DNA of 64,000 nucleotides from positions 1,947,749 through 2,011,748 of the forward strand of contig JARYIJ010000001.1 of the NCBI GenBank assembly GCA_029980465.1, written 5' to 3'. Shown piece by piece: positions 42,150 to 51,596 of the stretch; the stretch's first letter is position 1, and each line of letters begins with the position of its first letter. Below the pieces are notes generated by a model, which saw only the letters and a list, made by a program, of their open reading frames with translations, had not been told where the DNA came from and searched no databases. Source of the DNA: Pseudolabrys sp. Lineage in GTDB: Bacteria; Pseudomonadota; Alphaproteobacteria; Rhizobiales; Xanthobacteraceae. A program made the translations under genes and the position numbers.

Positions 42150-43385
42150 CTAGATGATCTTGTCGTTGCCGAGCTGTTTGATCGTGTCCTCGTCAAATCC
42201 GAGCCACTCGCTCAACACTTCGTTGGTGTGCTGGCCGAGCAGCGGCGCCGATTCGAGCTTCGGCGGCCGGCCGCCGAAGCGCACCGGCCAGCCCGGCATC
42301 TTGAATGGACCGGCGGTGGGGTGCTGCATCGTCTGCATGATGCCGCGCCGCTCAAAATCGGCGTCGTTGGTCAATTCCATGGTGTCGAACACCGCGCCGG
42401 CCGGCACGCCGGCTTCGCCGAGGATGCGCATCGCCTCGCGCTTGTCGTGCCGGCGTGTCCAGGCCGAGATCATCTCGTCGACCTCGCGCTCGTGCTTGAG
42501 GCGCGCCGGGCCGGTATCGAATCGCGGATCGCCGATCAGATCGGCGCGGCCGATCACCTCGAGCAGCCGCTGCCAATGCGCGGGATTGGTCCGGCTGGTA
42601 TAGACGTAAACATAGTCGTTGGGCCCGCCGGGCTTGCACGGATAGGTGCCGCTCGGCACGGCGAAGCCCGACAATATCTTGGCGCCATTGCGCTTGGCCG
42701 CTTCGCCCTGCGTCGCCTGGCTCGACAGCGCGACGCGGATGTATTGCAGCATGGCGTCCTGCATGGCGATTTCGATGTGCTCGCCCTCGCCGGTCTCGCG
42801 CCGCCGGTAGAGCGCCGCGAGAATGCTGATCGCGAGCAGCATGCCGGTGCCGGTGTCGCCGAGCGTCACGCCGGGCTTGATCGGCGGCCCGTCGGCGTCG
42901 CCGGTAATGCTCATCACGCCGCCGGTCGCCTGCGCGATCATGTCGAAGGCGAGGTTGTTTTCATAAGGCCCGCCGGTCCCGAATCCCTTGAGCTGCGCAT
43001 AGATGATGCCCGGATTGATGCCGCGCATGGTGTCATAGCCGAGTCCGAGCCGTTCGATCGCGCCCGGCGCGAAATTCTCGACAAAGATATCGGCGCGCTT
43101 CGCCATGTCCTTGACGAGTGCGCGCCCGCGTTCGGATTTCAGATTGACGGTGACGGATTTCTTGTTGGCGTTGAACAGCAGAAAATACCAGGAGTCCTGG
43201 TTCTGGTCCGCCGCGCCGTAGAGCAGCATGCGGCCGGCTTCGCCGCCTTTCGGATTTTCGATCTTGACGACCTCGGCGCCGAGCCAGGCGAGCGCTTCGG
43301 TGCAGGATGGGCCGGCTTCGAATTGAGACAGGTCCAGAACCCGGACGCCGGCAAGGCAGCCCGGTCGCGCGCCGTCGGCAGCCAT
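42150..43385 (-). CDS. Class III CoA transferase (CaiB/BaiF family)
   Basis: A 411-residue CaiB/BaiF protein: LAGVRVLDLSQFEAGPSCTE, LGAEVVKIENPKGGEAGR, FVENFAPGAIERLGLGYD and the catalytic Asp in GVTLGDTGTGM. Such enzymes move CoA from a donor such as succinyl- or formyl-CoA to a free acid. The start at 43385 has GGGAGGAAACG upstream; the longer frame to 43448 lacks this. Next to a ThDP lyase, it probably makes the CoA ester the lyase then cleaves or decarboxylates. Confidence 0.9.
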   Translation of the reverse strand: MAADGARPGCLAGVRVLDLSQFEAGPSCTEALAWLGAEVVKIENPKGGEAGRMLLYGAADQNQDSWYFLLFNANKKSVTVNLKSERGRALVKDMAKRADIFVENFAPGAIERLGLGYDTMRGINPGIIYAQLKGFGTGGPYENNLAFDMIAQATGGVMSITGDADGPPIKPGVTLGDTGTGMLLAISILAALYRRRETGEGEHIEIAMQDAMLQYIRVALSSQATQGEAAKRNGAKILSGFAVPSGTYPCKPGGPNDYVYVYTSRTNPAHWQRLLEVIGRADLIGDPRFDTGPARLKHEREVDEMISAWTRRHDKREAMRILGEAGVPAGAVFDTMELTNDADFERRGIMQTMQHPTAGPFKMPGWPVRFGGRPPKLESAPLLGQHTNEVLSEWLGFDEDTIKQLGNDKII

Positions 43386-43572
43386 CGTTTCCTCCCAACA
43401 GGAACCGTTCTTGTTCTTCTGCCGAGAATGCGCTTGGCACGGATGCAATCGGATTGCGCAGGCCCAGCTTTCGATAGCAGCGTAGTCGCCCGTCCGGCGC
43501 TTCTCAAGCGCGGGATCGCCGGCAGAGCCGACGGATTTGTCCAGACGATGCTTGGAGGGAGCCGATTATCGC

Positions 43573-44352
43573 TTACGAGGCGTAATCCGGTTCCTCACGG
43601 TCGAGAATACGTTTCAAGGCGTCGAAGTGCCGCTGCGACGGCGAAGGATCGTAGGTGTAACCGCCGCTCATGTCCCTCTTCGTCTTCTCGACGACGGCAG
43701 CGGGGAGCTGCTTCAAGGGCTGCCCGGTCCACATGGCGTAAATCTGCACCTGCGCGGCGCGCTCGACGTAATAGAGCCGATCGTAGGCGTCGGCGACGGT
43801 CTCGCCCAGCGTGGTGACGCCGTGGTTTGCCATGAACAGGACAGTCTTGTTTCCGACGACCGCCGCGAGGCGTCGGCCTTCTTCGGGATCGACGGCGGGG
43901 CCGGTGTATTGGTCGTCGTAGGCAATCTGCCCCATCGTCCCGACTTCGGTCTGGCCGATCTCCTTGATGCGGGGATCCTCGAGGCGCGTCAGCGCGCTCG
44001 CATAGGGCATGTGGGTGTGAAACACCGCCTTGGCATGGGGCAGTGCGCGATGGATCGGCGCGTGGATGCAATAGCAGGAGCGTTCGACATCGCCGGCTCC
44101 ACGTTTGACCACGCCGTCGTCGATGCCGACTTCCATGAACGAGGAGGCCGTCACTTCGGACCAATGCATCCCGAACGGGATCTGGTAGTAGCGATCAGTC
44201 CGGCCCGGCACGACGAAGGTGAGGTGGTTGAAAATGCCTTCGTTGAATCCGTGTCTGAAGGCGAGCCGGTGTGCGGCAGCGAGATCGATTCGCGCCTGGG
44301 CTTCTTCGGCGCTGCAATCCTGAAGGCGGGTCGGTGAAACGTGAAACTGCAT
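43573..44352 (-). CDS. Class II aldolase/adducin family protein
   Basis: A 259-residue protein of the fuculose-aldolase/adducin fold. Zinc ligands are visible in VFHTHMPYA (two His) and in FMANHGVTTLGET (third His); an acidic residue in FNEGIFNHLTF matches the N-terminal region. Family members cleave or epimerise sugar phosphates, or act on related substrates; this branch is often annotated only at family level. GGGAGG lies upstream. It may belong with the CoA transferase and lyase (same strand, 187-base gap). Confidence 0.82.
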   Translation of the reverse strand: MQFHVSPTRLQDCSAEEAQARIDLAAAHRLAFRHGFNEGIFNHLTFVVPGRTDRYYQIPFGMHWSEVTASSFMEVGIDDGVVKRGAGDVERSCYCIHAPIHRALPHAKAVFHTHMPYASALTRLEDPRIKEIGQTEVGTMGQIAYDDQYTGPAVDPEEGRRLAAVVGNKTVLFMANHGVTTLGETVADAYDRLYYVERAAQVQIYAMWTGQPLKQLPAAVVEKTKRDMSGGYTYDPSPSQRHFDALKRILDREEPDYAS

Positions 44353-44681
44353 GGAGGCCTCCCTGCTGCCGTTACAAACTCCAGCTTGAATCAGGCCGGA
44401 CCGGGTGAACTTTACCAGAGCGAGTCGCGCCGGTTAGCGTTTGTTCTCCTAATTCAACGGTACTCTTTGGCCCGTTTTTAGTCACGAAAAAGCGGACGCC
44501 GTGGAGATCACTCGCCGTTCAAGCAAGAAGTCGCGGGTAGGGCATGCGTCGCATCCATTGCCGGAGCGGTCCCAGGCGAAACCGCCGGTGCCGTGCGGCC
44601 CAATATCGGCCGTTAACACCCCAAACCGTCGTGGATCAGACGCGGAATTTGTGACGTAGACACAAGTCGCCAACCCAATAT
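44353..44681. other. Intergenic region between aldolase and cco operon
   Basis: No supported gene. A 63-residue minus-strand frame (44482-44673) has no ribosome site or recognisable motif. The region should hold the divergent promoters of the aldolase gene and the cco operon; the FixK box starts at 44682. Confidence 0.5.
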
Positions 44682-44695
44682 TTGATCTGGATCAC
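44682..44695 (+). promoter_or_regulatory. FNR/FixK-type box of the cco operon
   Basis: TTGATCTGGATCAC matches TTGAT-N4-ATCAA except for the last base. It is 105 bases upstream of ccoN, leaving room for a start site near 44730 at the usual -41.5 spacing. Fits the known low-oxygen control of cbb3 oxidase genes. Confidence 0.75.
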
Positions 44696-44786
44696 TCTGC
44701 GGGGGCCGGTGATCGGGTTATGTGCGGCTTGGCGAGCCGAACGGTGCCGTTTGGCGGTAGCGCGCGCGACCGGGAAAAGTATCTAC

Positions 44787-46442
44787 ATGGTTTCGACACT
44801 GACTATGAATGAGCGCCACATAGCGCTTGTCATCTCCTCGTTTGTTGCCGTGCTGGGGCTCGTTTTGGCGGCATCTGGGCGTCACGACCTGCTGGAACCA
44901 CATGGCTTCCTGATATTGCTCGCGGGCTTGGCCGGCGTATTCGTGATTCTTCACGGATATTTCGATCCTGAGCCGGGACCCGAGCGGCTGTCCTCCTATT
45001 TCGATGAGCCCATCAAGGTCGGCATTGTCCTTGCCATGATCTGGGCTCTGATCGCGATGTTCGTCGGAGACTGGGTGGCCTGGCTGCTCGCCTATCCCGA
45101 TTTCAGATTCGACGCGGCCTGGTCGAGTTTTGGGCGGTTACGGCCCATACATACGACCGGCATTATTTTCGGCTTCGGCGGCAATGCGCTCATCGCCACC
45201 TCCTTCCATGTCATGCAGCGCACGTCGCGAGCGCGCCTGCCCGATCAACTCACCCCCTGGTTCGTGCTTGCCGGTTACAATCTCTTCTGCGTTTTGGCTG
45301 TCACCGGTTATCTGATGGGCATCACGCAGTCGAAAGAATATGCCGAGCCGGAATGGTACGCCGACTTTTGGTTGGTGATCGTCTGGGTCGCTTACTTCGT
45401 GCTCTATCTGCGCACACTCGCCCGGCGCAGGGAGCCGCATATCTATGTGTCCAACTGGTACTACCTTGCGTTCATCCTCGTGGTGGCGATGTTGCACATC
45501 GTCAACAACCTTGCCCTGCCGATCTCGATCGGGAGCGCCAAGAGCTATACGATTTTCGCTGGCGTGCAGGACGCCATGGTGCAGTGGTGGTATGGCCACA
45601 ACGCCGTGGCCTTCTTCCTGACCGCGGGCTTCCTCGGCATGCTCTATTATTATCTGCCGAAACGCGCCGGCCGCCCCATCTATTCCTATCGGATGTCGAT
45701 CATCGGCTTCTGGGGCATCACTTTCTTCTACGTCTGGGTCGGCTCGCACCATCTGCACTACACGGCGCTGCCGCAGTGGGTCCAGACGCTCGGCATGACT
45801 TTTTCCGTCATGCTGCTCGTTCCTTCCTGGATCGCCGCGGCCAACGCGCTGCTGACGCTAAACGGCGCCTGGCACAAGGTTCGTGACGACGCCACGCTGC
45901 GCTTCATGATGGTCGCGGCGGTTTTCTACGGGCTGGCGACCTTCGAGGGCTCCTTCCTCGCCATCCGGCCGGTGAATTCGCTCTCGCATTACACTGACTG
46001 GACCATAGCCCATGTCCATGCCGGCACGCTGGGCTGGAATTCAATGATTATCTTCGGCGCGATCTACTATCTCGTTCCGCAATTGTGGAAGCGCGAGCGC
46101 ATGTATTCGCCGGCGCTGGTGGAAGTCCACTTCTGGCTCGCGGTCGCCGGAACCTTCGTCTACGTCTTCGCGATGTGGAACTCAGGCATCACACAAGGCT
46201 TGATGTGGCGCACCTATAACGACAGCGGCATGCTCGCTTATTCCTTCGTCGATTCGCTTGTCGCTATGCACCCTTATTATATCGCCCGTGCCTTTGGCGG
46301 CCTGCTGTTCTTCATCGGTACCGCGGTCGGGGCCTACAATATCTGGAAGACGATGCAGCCCATTCCGGCTGCGGAGCGGACGCAGGCCGACCTTCCCGTT
46401 CTAGGCGAGCTTTCCCGGCCCATTCTGCAGGCAGGGGAATGA
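44787..46442 (+). CDS. ccoN: cbb3-type cytochrome c oxidase subunit I
   Basis: A 551-residue membrane protein with about 12 helices, the catalytic haem-copper subunit of the high-affinity oxidase. Ligand regions include IIFGFGGNALIATSFHVMQR, MVQWWYGHNAVAFFLTAGF (His ligand to copper) and WVGSHHLHYTALPQW (His-His), with DWTIAHVHAGTLGWN later. The frame opens at a TTG at 44682, inside the FixK box, so the ATG at 44787 is the likely start; 44805 is also possible. It leads ccoO, ccoQ and ccoP. Confidence 0.96.
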   Translation: MVSTLTMNERHIALVISSFVAVLGLVLAASGRHDLLEPHGFLILLAGLAGVFVILHGYFDPEPGPERLSSYFDEPIKVGIVLAMIWALIAMFVGDWVAWLLAYPDFRFDAAWSSFGRLRPIHTTGIIFGFGGNALIATSFHVMQRTSRARLPDQLTPWFVLAGYNLFCVLAVTGYLMGITQSKEYAEPEWYADFWLVIVWVAYFVLYLRTLARRREPHIYVSNWYYLAFILVVAMLHIVNNLALPISIGSAKSYTIFAGVQDAMVQWWYGHNAVAFFLTAGFLGMLYYYLPKRAGRPIYSYRMSIIGFWGITFFYVWVGSHHLHYTALPQWVQTLGMTFSVMLLVPSWIAAANALLTLNGAWHKVRDDATLRFMMVAAVFYGLATFEGSFLAIRPVNSLSHYTDWTIAHVHAGTLGWNSMIIFGAIYYLVPQLWKRERMYSPALVEVHFWLAVAGTFVYVFAMWNSGITQGLMWRTYNDSGMLAYSFVDSLVAMHPYYIARAFGGLLFFIGTAVGAYNIWKTMQPIPAAERTQADLPVLGELSRPILQAGE

Positions 46443-46448
46443 ACGGCC

Positions 46449-47186
46449 ATGTTCAAGAGCCATTACAAGCTTGAACGCTATTCGATCGGCCTTGCCATCG
46501 CCATCATTGTCGTCGCCAGCATCGGCGGCATCGTCGAGATCGCGCCGCTCTTCACGATCCATCAGACCGTGGAAGAAGCACCCGGCATGCGTGTCTATAC
46601 GCCGCTCGAACTTGCTGGCCGCAACATCTACATTCGCGAGGGCTGCTATGCCTGCCATTCGCAGATGATTCGCACGCTGCGCGACGAGGTCGAGCGCTAC
46701 GGGCCATATTCACTCGCCGTCGAATCGCAATACGATCACCCGATGCTGTGGGGCTCGAAGCGGACCGGGCCCGATCTTGCGCGCGTCGGCGGCAAATATT
46801 CCGATCAATGGCAAGTCACGCATCTCAATAATCCGCGCGACGTGGTCCCCGAGTCGGTCATGCCGGCCTATCCCTTCCTGAAGGAAACCGAACTGCGTAT
46901 CGATGATCTTCCCGAGCATCTGGCTACGCTCAGGAAACTTGGCGTTCCCTATACCGACGACATGGTCGCGAATGCAGTCAGCGACGCCTATGGCCAAGCG
47001 GTGCCCGATAGTCCGCAGGCCAAGGGCGTCAAGGAGCGTTATGGCGAGGCCACCGATGTTCGCGCCTTCGACGGCGATCCCGGAATGGTGACCGAGATGG
47101 ACGCGCTGGTTGCCTATCTCCAGATCCTCGGACGTCTGACCGACGCAGCTCACAAGCAGGAAGCCGTGACTGGAGGAATCAAATGA
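46449..47186 (+). CDS. ccoO: cbb3 oxidase mono-haem cytochrome c subunit
   Basis: A 245-residue protein with one N-terminal membrane anchor (about residues 12-32) and one c-type haem site, C-Y-A-C-H with Cys66, Cys69 and His70, in GCYACHSQMIRT. The likely Met ligand is in PESVMPAYPFL. It passes electrons from CcoP to CcoN. Six bases after ccoN; overlaps ccoQ by ATGA. Confidence 0.96.
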   Translation: MFKSHYKLERYSIGLAIAIIVVASIGGIVEIAPLFTIHQTVEEAPGMRVYTPLELAGRNIYIREGCYACHSQMIRTLRDEVERYGPYSLAVESQYDHPMLWGSKRTGPDLARVGGKYSDQWQVTHLNNPRDVVPESVMPAYPFLKETELRIDDLPEHLATLRKLGVPYTDDMVANAVSDAYGQAVPDSPQAKGVKERYGEATDVRAFDGDPGMVTEMDALVAYLQILGRLTDAAHKQEAVTGGIK

Positions 47187-47356
47187 CCGGATTGGAGCAT
47201 GAGACTCTTGTCGCCATCGCCAAGTCCTGGGGCCTGTTCTACCTGATCGCACTGTCGATCGGCGTGCTCGCCTATACGTTCTGGCCGGGAAATCGGAAGC
47301 GCTTCGAGCACGCAAAGAACAGCATCATGAACGACGAGAGCGGGCCATGGGAGTGA
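47183..47356 (+). CDS. ccoQ: cbb3 oxidase small subunit CcoQ
   Basis: A 57-residue single-helix protein, MTGLEHETLVAIAKSWG then a helix FYLIALSIGVLAYTFW and a charged tail KRFEHAKNS. This is the usual CcoQ/FixQ pattern (about 50-60 residues), which stabilises CcoP in the complex. It overlaps ccoO by four bases and ccoP by ten. Confidence 0.9.
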   Translation: MTGLEHETLVAIAKSWGLFYLIALSIGVLAYTFWPGNRKRFEHAKNSIMNDESGPWE

Positions 47357-48228
47357 TCGAGCGCGATCCCTATACGGGTCATGGCACGACCGGACATGAA
47401 TGGAACGGCATCAAGGAACTCAATACCACTGTTCCCTGGCCGATCTGGGCCTTCCTGATCTGTTCAGTGGCGTTTGCCGTGCTCTGGTGGATCCTGATGC
47501 CGGCGTGGCCGCTGGGCACGACCTATACCAAAGGGCTTCTCGGGAACGACGTCCGCAAGGATGTCGCCGCCCATTTGCGCGCCGCGGCGGAGGAACGCTC
47601 GGTCTGGATGCGGCGGATCGAAAAGGAAGACTTCGCCGCCATTCAGGCCGATCCGGCACTCATGAAGAATGTTCGTGAGGCGGGTCATGCGCTGTTCGGT
47701 GATAACTGCGCCGCCTGCCATGGCATCGGTGCGACAGGCGGTCCCGGCTTTCCCAATCTTACCGACCGGGCATGGTTGTGGGGCGGAACGCCGGATGCGG
47801 TGTTCCAAACCATACGTGTTGGCGTGAATTCCGAGCATCCCGACAGCCGCTCCTCCCAGATGCCAGCCTGGGGGCGGGACAAGATGCTGAAGGATTCCGC
47901 CATCAACGATGTGGTGGCATATGTCTATTCACTTTCGCATCCGGGTGGAGACGGCAAGAGTTCCGCGGCGCAACTGGCCGCGGGCCAGAAGGTGTTTGCG
48001 GATAATTGCGCTGCCTGCCATGGCGCCGATGCCAAAGGTAAGACCGAGGTCGGTGCGCCCAATCTGACCGATAGCTTCTGGCTCTACGGCGGCGGCGAGG
48101 CGTCCATCTACAACACGGTCTATAATGGACGACAGGGCCACATGCCGACCTGGGAGAGTCGGATCAGCAAAACGGATCGCAAGATCCTGACCCTCTACGT
48201 CCTCGATCTCGGCCGGGCTCCGCCATGA
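47347..48228 (+). CDS. ccoP: cbb3 oxidase di-haem cytochrome c subunit
   Basis: A 293-residue membrane-anchored di-haem cytochrome. A single helix lies near residues 32-52 (PIWAFLICSVAFAVLWWILM). Two C-A-A-C-H sites occur at 121-125 and 221-225, with Met ligands likely in SSQMPAWG and GHMPTWE. It is the electron entry point from soluble cytochrome c. Starts within the end of ccoQ and overlaps the next small gene by ATGA. Confidence 0.96.
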   Translation: MGVIERDPYTGHGTTGHEWNGIKELNTTVPWPIWAFLICSVAFAVLWWILMPAWPLGTTYTKGLLGNDVRKDVAAHLRAAAEERSVWMRRIEKEDFAAIQADPALMKNVREAGHALFGDNCAACHGIGATGGPGFPNLTDRAWLWGGTPDAVFQTIRVGVNSEHPDSRSSQMPAWGRDKMLKDSAINDVVAYVYSLSHPGGDGKSSAAQLAAGQKVFADNCAACHGADAKGKTEVGAPNLTDSFWLYGGGEASIYNTVYNGRQGHMPTWESRISKTDRKILTLYVLDLGRAPP

Positions 48229-48425
48229 TCGCGCGGATCGGGACACGGACCAAGGTCGGGCTGGTGGTGCTGGTCGTGTTTGGTCTTTTTGCCGCTGCCA
48301 ACGCGCACCTCATATGGACGTCGGTGAGTTCGCAGCCCGATTGCGTGCCGCATCTCAAGACTCCCGAGGCAAAAGGAACGCCCTTATCGCAAGGGCAGTT
48401 CCGCGCGGCGCAATCATCCTGCTGA
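48225..48425 (+). CDS. 66-residue membrane/secreted protein in cco operon
   Basis: A short protein with a basic start, one hydrophobic helix (VGLVVLVVFGLFAAANAHLIW) and a polar tail with two cysteines (QPDCVPH and the C-terminal SSC). It overlaps ccoP by four bases, so translation is coupled. It occupies the place where ccoG/fixG usually follows but shows no iron-sulfur motifs. Unknown role; an assembly or small accessory subunit is possible. Confidence 0.7.
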   Translation: MIARIGTRTKVGLVVLVVFGLFAAANAHLIWTSVSSQPDCVPHLKTPEAKGTPLSQGQFRAAQSSC

Positions 48426-48438
48426 AGCAAGGGAACTC

Positions 48439-49296
48439 ATGATGGCCATCGCAAGAGAGACAGATGGGCAGCTTCCCCCGATCCTGCCGCCGATTGCCGC
48501 GGTACGGACGGATTGGCGTCGCCACGTGGCGCCGGTTGCTGCGTTTGGTTGGCTTTTGGCAGGATGGCGGGATTTTGTCCGGCAGCCATGGCTAAGCCTT
48601 GTCTATGGCTCTGCCGTCTTCGTCGGTTCGCTGGTAGTCGTCTACAGCATTTTCAATTTCGGTTACGACTACATCTTGTTTCCCGCGCTTTCGGGCTTTC
48701 TGGTGATCGCACCGCTGGCAGCGACCGGGCTTTACGAAAAGAGCCGGTGCTTGGCGGTCGGTAAACCCGTCACGCTTGGGAGCATGCTGTTTGTCCGGAT
48801 CAGTTCCGGTGGCCAGATCGTCTTCGTCGGCCTACTGCTCTGTCTGCTGATGGTGCTATGGAACCGGGCGGCCATCCTCCTCTACGCGCTTTTCTTCGGG
48901 CTGCTTCCATTCACTGGGCTCGATACCATCCTTCCCGTCCTGATCGGTACGCCTTACGGTTGGGGGCTGCTCATCGTCGGCAGTCTGATCGGCGGCGTGT
49001 TTGCGGCCTTCTCCTTCGCCATCAGCGTGTTCGCGATTCCGCGGCTTCTGGATGAGCGCACCGACGCGCTGACAGCCATGGGACAGAGCATGGCGCTCGT
49101 CTGGAACAACCTACCGGTCATGCTCACTTGGGCCGCGATCATTGTCTTCCTCTTCGGCCTTTGCGTTCTGACCGGCTTGCTCGGCCTCATCATCGTCTTT
49201 CCTGTTCTTGGCCATGCCACATGGCATGCGTATTCGACGATGCGCGGGCCGCATATCGAAGCACCTGACGGGGAGGCGGCCCGGTCATCCACATGA
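48439..49296 (+). CDS. DUF2189 integral membrane protein
   Basis: A 285-residue protein with about six helices and the DUF2189 core: FGWLLAGWRDFVRQPWLSLVYG near the start, FPALSGFLVIAPLAATGLYE and FAISVFAIPRLLDERTDALTAMGQS. DUF2189 genes often sit near cytochrome oxidase genes, but their function is unknown. It lies between the 66-residue ORF and ccoI and overlaps ccoI by four bases, so it is part of the operon. Confidence 0.87.
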   Translation: MMAIARETDGQLPPILPPIAAVRTDWRRHVAPVAAFGWLLAGWRDFVRQPWLSLVYGSAVFVGSLVVVYSIFNFGYDYILFPALSGFLVIAPLAATGLYEKSRCLAVGKPVTLGSMLFVRISSGGQIVFVGLLLCLLMVLWNRAAILLYALFFGLLPFTGLDTILPVLIGTPYGWGLLIVGSLIGGVFAAFSFAISVFAIPRLLDERTDALTAMGQSMALVWNNLPVMLTWAAIIVFLFGLCVLTGLLGLIIVFPVLGHATWHAYSTMRGPHIEAPDGEAARSST

Positions 49297-51596
49297 GCTG
49301 CTGCGCGCCGGGAGCCGAAGACTTCGTTTCCGTCGAGAGCGGGCATGGCGCCGTGCCTTCGCGTGAAGAGTTGCTGCTCGCCAGCCGGCCGGTGACGGAG
49401 GGCATGCGAGAGGTACGGCTGTCGGTTCCTTCCATCCATTGCGGCGGGTGTCTGAGGACTATCGAACGCGCGCTCGGAAATCTCGACGGCGTGGCCGACG
49501 CGCGAGCCAATCTGACGACGAAAAGCGTTACGGTTCGCTGGGCCGAGGGCATCTCCCCGCCGCCGGTCGGCAAAACGCTTTCCGCCATCGGTCACCCGCC
49601 GCATCTGGCCGCCGACGGGGCCGCCGGCAGCGATAAGACGCTCAGCGAGCTTGTGCGCTCGCTCGCCGTGGCTGGATTCGCGTCCGCCAACATCATGGCG
49701 TTCTCAGTATCCGTGTGGGCTGGCGTGGGAGTTGAGCTTCGCAACCTATTCCATCTCCTGTCCGCGGTGATCGCGCTGCCGGTTCTCGTCTATTCCGGCC
49801 GCGTCTTCTATCGCTCGGCTTGGGCGGCGCTCCGCCATGGGCGAACCAACATGGACGTGCCGATCTCGATCGGCGTGTCGCTCGCCTTCGCCATGAGCCT
49901 TTACGATATGATCCATGGCGGCCCGCATACCTATTTCGACGCTGCGGTCATGCTCCTGTTCTTCCTCCTGATCGGGCGCACGCTCGACCATGTCATGCGG
50001 GCGAGGGCGCGCACGGCGATTGGTGACCTCGCAAAGCTGACGGCGCGCGGTGCGACCATCGAGCGTGAGGACGGGAGTTGCGTCTATCTGCCGGTCGGAG
50101 AAATCCGGCCCGGCGTGACAATCCTGGTCGCTGCTGGTGAGCGGGTTCCAGTTGATGGACACATTCTATCCGGCACTTCGGAACTCGACCGTTCGCTGGT
50201 GACGGGCGAAAGCGCACCCGTCGCGATGACCACCGGCGCCGTGGTCGAGGCGGGCACGTTGAACCTCACCGCGCCGCTTCGGCTTGAGGCAACCGCCACG
50301 GCAGACGATTCCTTCCTGGCGGAGATGGTCCGCCTGATGACGGCGGCGGAGGCCGGTCGCTCCGGCTACCGTCGTATCGCCGACAAGGCCTCGGGCCTTT
50401 ACGCGCCGGTGGTGCACGGCGCGGCGCTCCTTTCCTTCCTCGGCTGGGCTTTTGCCACAGGTGACTACCACCGCGCTGCGACCATCGCAGTCGCTGTGCT
50501 GATCATCACTTGCCCCTGCGCGCTCAGCCTTGCCGTTCCTATCGTGCAGGTGATCGCCGCAAGGCGGCTGTTCGAGCACGGCATCATAGTCAAGGACGGT
50601 GCAGGGCTCGAACGCCTCGCCGAAGCCGATACGGTCATCTTCGACAAGACCGGCACGCTGACGACCGGACGCCCGGAGCTCATGGATACGGACCTTGTCG
50701 ATCCCGACGTGCTAAGCCTTGCGGCGGCACTTGCCGCCCATTCGCGCCATCCCCGGTCGCTCGCGCTTGTTGCAGCCTATACGGCGCGCGGCGGCGCAAA
50801 GGTGCATGTGACCGATATAAGAGAAATGCCGGGGCACGGCCTGGAAGCGCGGTGCGATGGGGCCGCCATCCGTCTCGGCCGCGCCGATTGGGCCCTGGAC
50901 GATCCGGCGGCGGTTTCGGCGGTGCCCTGCCATCCTGCCGCCACGCTGTCGAAGAACGGACGCCTCCTCGCCGTCTTCACGTTCCATGAGCGGCTGCGTC
51001 CCGGTGCCAAGGAAGCAATTGCCGCGCTGAAGAATGCGAAGCTCGATGTCGAAATCCTTTCCGGGGATCATGGCGCGGCCGTCCGCAACCTCGCCGATGC
51101 CTTGGGGGTAAGGCAGTTCGAAGCGGGCGTTCGGCCGGATAAGAAGCTGGCACGGCTGAAGGCGCTGGCTGACGCCGGCTATCGGACATTCATGGTTGGT
51201 GATGGCCTCAACGATGCGCCTGCGCTCGCCGCGGCTCATGTTTCCATGGCGCCGTCCAGCGCGGTCGATGCCGGGCGCAATGCTGCCGATTTCGTATTCA
51301 TGCGCGACAACCTCGAAGCCGTGCCCTTTGCGTTTAAGGTCGCCAAACGCGCTCGCCGGCTGATCCGCGAGAATTTCGCTCTTGCCGTCCTCTACAATGC
51401 AATCGCGCTGCCCTTCGCGATTGCGGGCCTCGTCACGCCGCTTGCCGCCGCGCTCGCTATGTCGGGATCATCGCTGATCGTCGTGGCGAATGCCATGCGC
51501 CTCAATGGCGGCCTCAAGCGCACCGAAAAGGAGCGGCGGCGTAGTGCCGGCGCCCAGGCAGCTTCTCCAAGCGTTGCCGCACAGCCTGCCGAATGA
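49293..51596 (+). CDS. ccoI: Cu+-exporting P1B-type ATPase for cbb3 assembly
   Basis: A 767-residue P-type ATPase. It has a heavy-metal-binding domain with PSIHCGGCLRTIE (about residues 47-59), the membrane CPC motif (Cys407-Pro-Cys409), phosphorylation Asp451 in DKTGTLT, the TGES actuator loop and the hinge GDGLNDAPAL. CcoI/FixI pumps copper for insertion into CcoN. The C-terminal Ala/Ser-rich tail is unremarkable. Overlaps DUF2189 and ccoS by ATGA at each end. Confidence 0.94.
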   Translation: MSCCAPGAEDFVSVESGHGAVPSREELLLASRPVTEGMREVRLSVPSIHCGGCLRTIERALGNLDGVADARANLTTKSVTVRWAEGISPPPVGKTLSAIGHPPHLAADGAAGSDKTLSELVRSLAVAGFASANIMAFSVSVWAGVGVELRNLFHLLSAVIALPVLVYSGRVFYRSAWAALRHGRTNMDVPISIGVSLAFAMSLYDMIHGGPHTYFDAAVMLLFFLLIGRTLDHVMRARARTAIGDLAKLTARGATIEREDGSCVYLPVGEIRPGVTILVAAGERVPVDGHILSGTSELDRSLVTGESAPVAMTTGAVVEAGTLNLTAPLRLEATATADDSFLAEMVRLMTAAEAGRSGYRRIADKASGLYAPVVHGAALLSFLGWAFATGDYHRAATIAVAVLIITCPCALSLAVPIVQVIAARRLFEHGIIVKDGAGLERLAEADTVIFDKTGTLTTGRPELMDTDLVDPDVLSLAAALAAHSRHPRSLALVAAYTARGGAKVHVTDIREMPGHGLEARCDGAAIRLGRADWALDDPAAVSAVPCHPAATLSKNGRLLAVFTFHERLRPGAKEAIAALKNAKLDVEILSGDHGAAVRNLADALGVRQFEAGVRPDKKLARLKALADAGYRTFMVGDGLNDAPALAAAHVSMAPSSAVDAGRNAADFVFMRDNLEAVPFAFKVAKRARRLIRENFALAVLYNAIALPFAIAGLVTPLAAALAMSGSSLIVVANAMRLNGGLKRTEKERRRSAGAQAASPSVAAQPAE

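Noticed and set aside
42228..43817. 529-residue plus-strand frame
   Set aside because: Antisense to the class III CoA transferase, rich in Arg/Ala/His, no domain seen.
44482..44673. 63-residue minus-strand frame in the cco upstream region
   Set aside because: No ribosome site, no signal or family motif; most likely chance.
44682..44786. N-terminal extension of ccoN starting at TTG
   Set aside because: The TTG is part of the FixK box and the added residues do not match CcoN; the ATG at 44787 is preferred.
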